From Spirochaetaceae bacterium (GTDB taxonomy: Bacteria; Spirochaetota; Spirochaetia; Treponematales; Breznakiellaceae): DNA of 7,326 nucleotides. A program made the position numbers and the translations under genes. Positions within the stretch are counted from its first letter, which is position 1. Each line of letters begins with the position of its first letter. Shown here piece after piece: positions 1-4,719 of the stretch. The stretch is taken from assembly GCA_031283025.1 (NCBI GenBank), contig JAITCP010000065.1:1-7326 (forward strand), given 5' to 3'. A model generated the notes under the pieces. The model worked only from the letters and a program-made list of their open reading frames with translations. It made no database searches and had not been told where the DNA came from.

Positions 1-47
1 AGGGGCAGCATGGAAGGCCCGGCAGAAAAATTGTACACACGTTTCAT
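1..47 (-). CDS. serC: Phosphoserine aminotransferase, N-terminal fragment (partial)
   Basis: Only the first 15 codons lie in the window; the gene continues beyond position 1. Read on the minus strand from the ATG at 47-45 they give MKRVYNFSAGPSMLP, which closely matches the conserved start of SerC proteins (RVYNFSAGPAMLP-type). SerC is a PLP-dependent cytoplasmic enzyme that transaminates 3-phosphohydroxypyruvate to 3-phosphoserine in serine biosynthesis, and an analogous step in vitamin B6 synthesis. An AGGAGA Shine-Dalgarno sequence sits 5 bases upstream of the ATG and directly follows the rex stop codon at 58-60. The gap between rex and serC is only 10 bases, so the two are almost certainly co-transcribed and serC should fall under the Rex-box promoter. 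The fragment is too short to judge intactness, but the N-terminal signature is distinctive. Confidence 0.85.
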   Translation of the reverse strand, partial: MKRVYNFSAGPSMLP

Positions 48-57
48 TTTACTCTCC

Positions 58-723
58 TTAAAATAAATTTCTTTTTTTGGGCGGTATTGTTACCGCCAAA
101 GCGCGCAGTTCATCCTTCACATAGACATTACGCACAACAGTTGAGCCTTGCGGCAATACCAGGTTTACCGGGGCAAAGTTTACGATACCCCGGATGCCCG
201 CCGCTGCAAGTTTTTCCGCCGCCCCCTGTGCCGCTTCCGCAGGAACGCAAAGCAGGGCGATCTCTATGCCAAGGCGGCTTATCACCTCCCCCATTTTATG
301 GGCCGGATACAGGGGAACCGGGGATTTAAGTATCTCCACCCGGTTTACGTTGGTATCAAACCCTGCGGCCAGCTCAAACTCTCCCAGAGATGCGGGATCA
401 AAGTTAAGATACGCCGAACCCAGCCGTCCCAGGCCCACTACGCAGAATGTGCGCCGGGTGTCCAGCCCCAGAGCCTCCTTAATCCGGGGAACAAGCCGCC
501 GGGGATCATAGCCGGCACTGGTTCCCGCGCCAGGATGCCTCCCGCCCCGCAGCTTTCCGCTCGTCCGCCCTCCGCCCGGTTCAAACCCCAGCGAAGAAAT
601 GTCCTTCCTGATGGTGTGGCCCGGCCAGCCGGTCAGCGTTTCCAGTTCGGCGGAAGTGTATGTCCTTTCAGCCCCTTCAAGAATGCGCAAAATCCTAAGG
701 AGCCGCTCTGTTCCGGGCGCCAA
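58..723 (-). CDS. rex: Redox-sensing transcriptional repressor Rex
   Basis: A 221-residue protein of the Rex family, which normally has about 210 residues. Rex is a homodimeric cytoplasmic repressor that binds operators when NADH is low and releases DNA when NADH rises. An N-terminal winged helix (about residues 5-75) includes the recognition-helix segment RKDISSLG (39-46). The Rossmann dinucleotide-binding motif GLGRLG is at 97-102. Family blocks include the VPAEAAQ segment (160-166) and the GIVNFAPV segment (179-186). The start is TTG at 723-721, chosen because AGGAGG (728-733 on the complement) lies 4 bases upstream and the frame is closed by a stop at 738-736. The wing between the recognition helix and the GY motif (71-72) is Gly/Arg-rich and about 15-17 residues longer than I recall for typical Rex. 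A perfect Rex box overlaps its own promoter, which supports both identity and autoregulation. It lies upstream of serC in the same operon. Confidence 0.93.
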   Translation of the reverse strand: MAPGTERLLRILRILEGAERTYTSAELETLTGWPGHTIRKDISSLGFEPGGGRTSGKLRGGRHPGAGTSAGYDPRRLVPRIKEALGLDTRRTFCVVGLGRLGSAYLNFDPASLGEFELAAGFDTNVNRVEILKSPVPLYPAHKMGEVISRLGIEIALLCVPAEAAQGAAEKLAAAGIRGIVNFAPVNLVLPQGSTVVRNVYVKDELRALAVTIPPKKRNLF

Positions 724-727
724 ATTG

Positions 728-733
728 CCTCCT
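728..733 (-). promoter_or_regulatory. Shine-Dalgarno sequence that fixes the TTG start of rex
   Basis: The complement reads AGGAGG, a full Shine-Dalgarno match, followed by 4 bases and then TTG. No ATG or GTG start is available in this frame before the upstream stop at 738-736, so this site decides the start. The spacing is slightly short but the match is complete. Confidence 0.8.
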
Positions 734-739
734 AATTAC

Positions 740-752
740 GGTGTCAGGCACC
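740..752. repeat. GGTGTCAGGCACC imperfect palindrome in the rex leader
   Basis: A 13-base near-palindrome with GGTG and CACC arms lies between the Rex box and the rex Shine-Dalgarno sequence, so it would be in the 5' untranslated leader of the rex message. Its arms are too short for a stable hairpin. I recall similar short motifs from intergenic regions of other bacteria but cannot verify that here. Its function is unknown. Confidence 0.35.
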
Positions 753-757
753 ATTTA

Positions 758-775
758 TTGTGAAATATTTCACAG
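758..775. promoter_or_regulatory. Rex operator (Rex box)
   Basis: The sequence TTGTGAAATATTTCACAG contains a perfect 16-bp palindrome (759-774). It matches the known Rex consensus TTGTGAANNNNTTCACAA at all but the last base. It begins 2 bases downstream of the -10 element of the rex promoter on the minus strand and covers the expected transcription start, so bound Rex should block initiation of rex-serC. Rex is encoded by the adjacent gene, so autoregulation by the NADH/NAD+ ratio is the direct reading. Whether it also affects the divergent hprK promoters, which begin about 40-55 bp away, cannot be told from sequence. Confidence 0.93.
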
Positions 776-777
776 TC

Positions 778-806
778 AGAATAACAAAAAATGAAAAAAA
801 TGTCAA
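778..806 (-). promoter_or_regulatory. Sigma70-type promoter of rex-serC
   Basis: On the minus strand a perfect -35 TTGACA (806-801) is followed by a 17-base spacer and TATTCT (783-778) as the -10. The spacer is T-rich. Transcription would start near 771, inside the Rex box, giving a leader of about 50 bases before the TTG start. The ideal -35, optimal spacing and operator placement support one another. Confidence 0.82.
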
Positions 807-811
807 GAGAA

Positions 812-840
812 TTCACAAAAAAACGAACGGTTGATACTAT
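812..840 (+). promoter_or_regulatory. Candidate hprK promoter 1
   Basis: TTCACA (812-817, five of six bases of the -35 consensus), a 17-base spacer and TACTAT (835-840, four of six of the -10) would start transcription near 847. That gives a leader of about 19 bases with no Shine-Dalgarno match. It competes with candidate promoter 2 and cannot be separated from it by eye. Confidence 0.4.
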
Positions 841-859
841 CGGTTCTTTTCGGTAGACT
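831..859 (+). promoter_or_regulatory. Candidate hprK promoter 2 (would make a leaderless mRNA)
   Basis: TTGATA (831-836, five of six of the -35), a 17-base spacer and TAGACT (854-859, four of six of the -10) would place the transcription start 7 bases downstream, at about 866. That is the A of the hprK ATG. There is no Shine-Dalgarno sequence in front of hprK, which fits a leaderless message but does not prove it. Confidence 0.42.
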
Positions 860-865
860 ATACCC

Positions 866-1858
866 ATGAAAGCCCGGAAAGAATTCACCGTTCTTAACCT
901 AATTGATATTGATCTAAAAGATCAAAATTCTCTTAGCCTGCGCTGCATAGGGGGCAGAAAGGGGCTTTCCAGGGTTATTACCGTTCCCAACCTTAACCGT
1001 CCGGGCCTTGCAATTATGGGCTTTTTCGATTCTTTTGCCCATGAGCGGATTCAAATCTTTGGCCGGGGCGAAGTAGCGGCGGTAAATAAACTAACGGAAG
1101 AAAAGGACCTGGATTCCATTAGAAATTTTCTTTCCTACTCCGTCCCCTGCTGCATTTTTACCCACGACCTTTGTCCGGGGGAGGATTTTTTTTCGGCGGC
1201 GGAGAATGCGGATTGCCCCTTGCTGCAAACAAGCCTGGCGACATCTGAATTTGTTATCCGCTTGACCCGAATCCTGGCCAATATTTTTGCCCCCAGAAAG
1301 AGCATACACGGAGTACTGGTGGAAGTTTATGGTTTAGGGATACTAATCCTCGGAAAATCCGGGGTGGGGAAAAGCGAAACCGCCCTGGAATTGATTGAAA
1401 GGAGCCACCGGCTGGTAGCGGACGATGTAGTAGAAATGCACTGCATTGACGGCAATATACTCATGGGAGAAGGGGCAAACAAGATCATAGGCCATCATGT
1501 TGAAATAAGAGGGCTGGGGATAATCAATATAACCCATCTCTTTGGTGTCCGGGCAATCCGTGATCGCAAACAAATTCAACTGGTAGTAAACCTGGAAGAA
1601 TGGAACTCTTCATCAAACTACGACAGACTGGGTACAGAGGAAGAGTACATGGAAATTCTGGGGGTAAGAGTACCCTTACACAGAATTCCCGTAAAACCCG
1701 GACGAAACATCGCAAGCATCCTGGAGGTAGCGGCAATGAACGAAAGGCTTAAAATGATGGGATATAACTCATCCAAGGAATTCAGCCGGAACATACTTAA
1801 GTGGATAGAAAGTACCCAAGCCCGTTCGGTTTATTACGGGCCGGATGACATAATATAA
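866..1858 (+). CDS. hprK: HPr kinase/phosphorylase HprK
   Basis: A 330-residue cytoplasmic enzyme, near the usual 310-330. It phosphorylates HPr on Ser46 using ATP or pyrophosphate and reverses this with phosphate, reporting glycolytic status. The N-terminal domain begins with KEFTVLNL and includes NRPGLAIMGFF (44-54). The catalytic domain has an active-site His in SIHGV (His148), the Walker A loop GKSGVGKS (163-170) followed by ETALELI, and the acidic pair in LVADD (Asp186-Asp187). It also has the HprK signature HHVEIRGLGIIN (210-221) and the flexible segment IPVKPGRNIASILEVAAMN (274-292). Family members usually have Asp or Glu at the second Walker A position, where Lys164 occurs here. The ATG at 866 aligns with the family N-terminus but lacks a Shine-Dalgarno sequence. 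Its substrate HPr is the next gene, 63 bases downstream past a hairpin. It is transcribed divergently from rex. Confidence 0.96.
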   Translation: MKARKEFTVLNLIDIDLKDQNSLSLRCIGGRKGLSRVITVPNLNRPGLAIMGFFDSFAHERIQIFGRGEVAAVNKLTEEKDLDSIRNFLSYSVPCCIFTHDLCPGEDFFSAAENADCPLLQTSLATSEFVIRLTRILANIFAPRKSIHGVLVEVYGLGILILGKSGVGKSETALELIERSHRLVADDVVEMHCIDGNILMGEGANKIIGHHVEIRGLGIINITHLFGVRAIRDRKQIQLVVNLEEWNSSSNYDRLGTEEEYMEILGVRVPLHRIPVKPGRNIASILEVAAMNERLKMMGYNSSKEFSRNILKWIESTQARSVYYGPDDII

Positions 1859-1861
1859 AAA

Positions 1862-1897
1862 GGGAATCTCTAAAAACTTCAGTTTTTAGAGATTCTC
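1862..1897 (+). terminator. Long perfect hairpin between hprK and ptsH
   Basis: Arms 1864-1877 and 1882-1895 are exact reverse complements (14 bp) around the loop TTCA, and one G-U and one G-C pair extend the stem to 16 bp. It begins 3 bases after the hprK stop and ends 24 bases before the ptsH start. There is no U-run after it on the plus strand (A-rich sequence follows), so it is not a textbook terminator in that direction. On the minus strand it is followed by TTTTTATAT, but no minus-strand gene enters here. It could be a partial terminator, an RNA-stabilising element for ptsH-melA or an RNase processing site. Its 16-base core recurs in the hairpin 3' of the xylanase gene. Confidence 0.55.
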
Positions 1898-1921
1898 AAA
1901 AAATATTTAGCGGGAAAAAAG

Positions 1922-2188
1922 ATGTACGAAAAAACAGTAAACGTCATAAACCGCGCCGGGGTTCACGCCCGGCCCGCAGCCCTCCTGGTGCAAACAGCCA
2001 AAGATTTTCCGTGTGAAATCTTTCTTGAACGGGACGATGACCGGATCAACGGCAAATCGATCATGGGGATTATAACCCTGGGCGCCGCCTATGGTATGCA
2101 AATAAAAATCATTGCAGACGGCCCGGATGAAGAAAAAGCTGTAGAGGCCCTGGCCCGGCATTTTGAAACAAAATTTGAGGAAGAATGA
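1922..2188 (+). CDS. ptsH: Phosphocarrier protein HPr
   Basis: An 88-residue protein, the normal HPr length. The motif NRAGVHARPAALL (10-22) carries the active-site His15, which accepts phosphate from enzyme I. NGKSIMGI (43-50) carries the regulatory Ser46, the target of HprK encoded just upstream. Having both residues supports a role in carbon-status signalling as well as phosphotransfer. No sugar-specific PTS permease is in the window; many treponemes are thought to keep HPr mainly for regulation (from memory). The ATG at 1922 has only a weak GGGA-type ribosome site about 7 bases upstream, after the intergenic hairpin. Only 3 bases separate its stop from melA, and the Shine-Dalgarno sequence of melA (GAGGAAG, 2177-2183) lies inside its last codons, so translation of the two is probably linked. 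Confidence 0.96.
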   Translation: MYEKTVNVINRAGVHARPAALLVQTAKDFPCEIFLERDDDRINGKSIMGIITLGAAYGMQIKIIADGPDEEKAVEALARHFETKFEEE

Positions 2189-2191
2189 GTC

Positions 2192-3514
2192 ATGCCAAAA
2201 ATTGCCTTTTTGGGAGCGGGCAGTACCGTTTTTGCCCGTAACGTTTTGGGTGACTGTATGTCCGGTAAAGTGCTGGAGGAATCCGAGATCGCCCTCTACG
2301 ATATTGATGCGGAACGGCTTAGGGAAAGCGGGCGTATTCTGGCGGCAATTAACAAGGGAAAGGGCGGACATTCAAAAATTTCGGGTTTTGCGGGCATTGA
2401 AAACCTTGAAAACGCTCTGCGGGGCGCTTCCTTTGTTGTCAATGCCGTTCAGGTTGGCGGTTTTGATCCTTGTACGATTACGGATTTTGAAATCCCCAAA
2501 AAATACGGTCTGCGCCAGACTATAGGAGATACTTTAGGCATTGGCGGTATTATGCGGGCGCTGCGTACCATTCCGGTTATGGAAGTTTTTGCCCGCGCCA
2601 TGGAAAAAGTCTGCCCGGATGCGTGGCTCCTGAACTATACCAACCCCATGTCCATACTGAGCGGGTTTATGCAGCGCTATACCGGCATAAAAACCGTGGG
2701 GCTTTGCCACAGCGTGCAGGTATGTTCAGAACATCTGCTGGAATCTTTGGATATGAAGGATAAAATCGAAGGCAGGCGGGAATTGATCGCGGGGATCAAC
2801 CACATGGCCTGGCTTCTGGATATTCGTGATAAAGACAACAACGATCTGTACCCGGAAATCCGCCGCAGGGCGAAAGCAAAAAATGCGGCGGGAAAACACT
2901 GGGACATGGTTCGCTATGATTACATCGACAGGCTGGGGTATTACTGTACCGAATCAAGCGAACACAACGCGGAATACAATCCCTTTTATATCAAGGGAAA
3001 ATACCCGGAACTGATAGACCGTTTCAATATTCCTCTGGATGAATACCCCCGCCGCTGTATAGAACAGATAGAAGGCTGGAAACTGGAATATGAAAGCCTT
3101 GCAAATCAGGACACGCTGGAACATAAGCGCTCCAATGAATATGCGTCCCATATCATGGAAGCGATTGTAACAGGCAGTCCCTATAAAATCGGGGGGAATG
3201 TACTGAATACAGGCAGCCTGATAGAAAATCTGTCCTCCGACTCCTGCGTTGAAGTTCCCTGCCTGGTTGACGGTTCCGGCGTCAGCCCATGCCGCGCCGG
3301 GAAACTGCCCGTCCAGCTTGCGGCAATGAACATGACCAACATCAATGTCCACCTTATTACGATTGAGGCGGCAGTTACCAAAAAGCGGGAACATATCTAC
3401 CATGCCGCCATGCTTGATCCCCACACCGCCGCAGAGCTTTCTCCGGATCATATACGGGCCATGGTGGACGAGTTAATCGAAGCCCACGGTAACTGGCTGC
3501 CGGAGTACACATGA
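2192..3514 (+). CDS. melA: Alpha-galactosidase, glycoside hydrolase family 4 (MelA type)
   Basis: A 440-residue cytoplasmic enzyme of GH4, a family that uses NAD+ and a divalent metal and cleaves glycosides by an oxidation-elimination mechanism. The N-terminal Rossmann motif is FLGAGSTVFARN (6-17). GGIMRALRTIP (118-128) and LNYTNPMS (147-154) are typical GH4 blocks. CHSVQ (172-176) is the variant found in MelA-type alpha-galactosidases, and GINHMAW (201-207) supplies the metal-binding His204 together with Cys172. TESSEHNAEY (253-262), LDEYPRRC and the C-terminal YHAAMLDPHTAA and AHGNWLP blocks closely resemble Escherichia coli MelA as I remember it. Length is near the usual 450. The likely substrates are melibiose-like alpha-galactosides, though other GH4 specificities such as alpha-galacturonide are not excluded. 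It follows ptsH by 3 bases and overlaps the transporter gene by 4 bases. Confidence 0.93.
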   Translation: MPKIAFLGAGSTVFARNVLGDCMSGKVLEESEIALYDIDAERLRESGRILAAINKGKGGHSKISGFAGIENLENALRGASFVVNAVQVGGFDPCTITDFEIPKKYGLRQTIGDTLGIGGIMRALRTIPVMEVFARAMEKVCPDAWLLNYTNPMSILSGFMQRYTGIKTVGLCHSVQVCSEHLLESLDMKDKIEGRRELIAGINHMAWLLDIRDKDNNDLYPEIRRRAKAKNAAGKHWDMVRYDYIDRLGYYCTESSEHNAEYNPFYIKGKYPELIDRFNIPLDEYPRRCIEQIEGWKLEYESLANQDTLEHKRSNEYASHIMEAIVTGSPYKIGGNVLNTGSLIENLSSDSCVEVPCLVDGSGVSPCRAGKLPVQLAAMNMTNINVHLITIEAAVTKKREHIYHAAMLDPHTAAELSPDHIRAMVDELIEAHGNWLPEYT

Positions 3515-4581
3515 TGAATAAACGGGCGGCCAGAGCGGACATATTCCTTTTAATTACCGCAGCCCTTTGGGGTTTTGGGTTTGTGGCCCAATCGTCCGGG
3601 ATGGACTATGTGGGGCCCTTTACCTACAATGCGCTACGTTTTCCTTTGGGAAGCCTTTCCCTCCTCCCGCTTCTTTTCCTGTTCAGAAGAAAAGCAAAAA
3701 ACGCAAACATTGATGTAAACATGGCGGCATCCGCCCGGCCCAAAAAAACCGCCATTCTGCGGATGACGCTGCTGGCGGGAACCGTGCTTTTTATTGCCGT
3801 AGTATTTCAGCAAATCGGGATGATCTTTACCACTGTGGGGAACGCGGGATTTATCACCGGCTTTTATGTGGTGCTTACTCCGGTTTTTGGAATATTCATT
3901 GGCAAGAAGACGGGCATTCCTACCTGGGTGGGAATGGTCTTTGCCCTTACCGGGCTTTACTTTATCTCCGCCGCGGGAAATTTTAACTCCATTAATCCGG
4001 GGGATTGCATAATCCTTGCAGGTGCAGCTTTCTGGGCCGTACATATTCTTGTGATCGATCACCTGGTACAGAAGATGGACCCCCTGATTCTTTCAGCGGG
4101 CCAATTTGCCTGGTGCGGCTTCTTTTCGATCATCGCCGCCTTTGCGGTTGAACCCTTTGTGGGAAGCTGGGCGGCCCGCATCGCCCCCGATTATGCGCTG
4201 CAACAGTGGGTAACGCTGCCGGACTTGCTCCGGCTTATCGGCACAAGTGCAGCTGCCGTTAATGGCGCCATACCCGATGCCGCTGCGCACGGTGCCGCCA
4301 TAACCGGCACGGCTTTACTCGGAGCGGCCGTCCCCATCCTCTACGGCGGCCTTGTTTCAGCGGGCATTGCCTACACACTGCAGATCGTTGCCCAAAAAGA
4401 CGCGCCGCCGGCCCATGCTACGATCATCCTTTGCCTGGAAGGGCCCTTTGCCACCCTGGGAGGCATACTGCTCCGTAATGAAAAGCCCGGCCCCTTCACC
4501 CTGTTAGGTTTTGGTTTTATGCTTTTTGCCATGTTCATCACTCAATGGGATGTGATTAGAGGCGGACTCAAAAACCAGTAG
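3511..4581 (+). CDS. EamA/DMT-superfamily transporter
   Basis: A 356-residue integral membrane protein with about ten predicted hydrophobic helices in two EamA repeats. Family features include ITAALWGFGFVAQ (15-27), YNALRFPLGSL (39-49), FTTVGNAGFITGFYVVLTPVFG (106-127) and AGAAFWAVHILVIDHL (170-185). In the second half are GIAYTLQIVAQKDAPPAHATIIL (285-307) and LEGPFATLGGILL (309-321). The family exports or imports small metabolites such as amino acids; the substrate cannot be told. It is longer than the usual roughly 300 residues because of a segment of about 50 residues (220-270), Ala-rich at 247-273, between the seventh and eighth helices. Two adjacent ATGs (3511 and 3514) are possible starts. 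GGAG (3502-3505) is 5 bases from the first and 8 from the second, so MNKRA at 3514 is equally plausible. The first ATG overlaps the melA stop as ATGA, suggesting translational coupling. Confidence 0.88.
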   Translation: MMNKRAARADIFLLITAALWGFGFVAQSSGMDYVGPFTYNALRFPLGSLSLLPLLFLFRRKAKNANIDVNMAASARPKKTAILRMTLLAGTVLFIAVVFQQIGMIFTTVGNAGFITGFYVVLTPVFGIFIGKKTGIPTWVGMVFALTGLYFISAAGNFNSINPGDCIILAGAAFWAVHILVIDHLVQKMDPLILSAGQFAWCGFFSIIAAFAVEPFVGSWAARIAPDYALQQWVTLPDLLRLIGTSAAAVNGAIPDAAAHGAAITGTALLGAAVPILYGGLVSAGIAYTLQIVAQKDAPPAHATIILCLEGPFATLGGILLRNEKPGPFTLLGFGFMLFAMFITQWDVIRGGLKNQ

Positions 4582-4616
4582 ACTTGTTCAAGAACCCGGT
4601 TGGTTCTTGAACAAGT
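4582..4616. terminator. Hairpin directly after the EamA transporter gene
   Basis: Arms 4582-4596 and 4602-4616 form a perfect 15-bp stem with loop CGGTT. It starts immediately after the transporter stop codon and lies in the convergent spacer between plus-strand and minus-strand operons. No U-run follows on either strand, so it is a strong hairpin in a terminator position rather than a classic intrinsic terminator. Its TTGTTCAA arm sequence is shared with the hairpin at 4654-4685. Confidence 0.55.
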
Positions 4617-4619
4617 TAA

Positions 4620-4640
4620 GCAAAATACTGCGTATTTTGT
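4620..4640. terminator. Short AT-rich hairpin in the convergent spacer
   Basis: CAAAATAC (4621-4628) and GTATTTTG (4632-4639) form a perfect 8-bp stem with loop TGC, extendable by a G-U pair. It is followed on the plus strand by TAGTTTTAATAGG, which is moderately T-rich. It is the second of three hairpins in about 100 bases and may help terminate transcription from either side. A weak stem makes this less certain than its neighbours. Confidence 0.35.
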
Positions 4641-4653
4641 AGTTTTAATAGGA

Positions 4654-4685
4654 AGTTGTTCAAAAACTGAAGTTTTTGAACAACT
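4654..4685 (-). terminator. Hairpin downstream of the xylanase gene
   Basis: Arms 4654-4667 and 4672-4685 form a perfect 14-bp stem with a 4-base loop (TGAA on plus, TTCA on minus). It lies 34 bases past the xylanase stop on the minus strand. Read in the sense of the xylanase, its core is AAAAACTTCAGTTTTT, identical to the core of the hairpin after hprK read in the sense of hprK. The A and T runs form the top of the stem. The consistent orientation relative to the upstream gene suggests a 3'-end signal used more than once in this genome. Confidence 0.55.
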
Positions 4686-4719
4686 CTAGTAAGAAAAATC
4701 AGTACATCGATCTTGTCTT

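Noticed and set aside
148..735. A 195-codon open frame on the plus strand opposite rex
   Set aside because: It is antisense to rex, has no family motifs and crosses the rex ribosome site; rex is well supported.
801..818. Possible second Rex box ending in TTCACAA
   Set aside because: Only one half-site matches; the other half is displaced by a base and is explained by the TTGACA -35 element of the rex promoter.
828..855. Three spaced CGGTT/CGGTA repeats before hprK
   Set aside because: Spacing is irregular (13 and 10 bases), the units are only 5 bases long, and they overlap the promoter elements, so chance is the simplest explanation.
1907..2371. Minus-strand open frame over ptsH and the start of melA
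   Set aside because: It lies opposite two clearly identified genes and its translation has no recognisable features.
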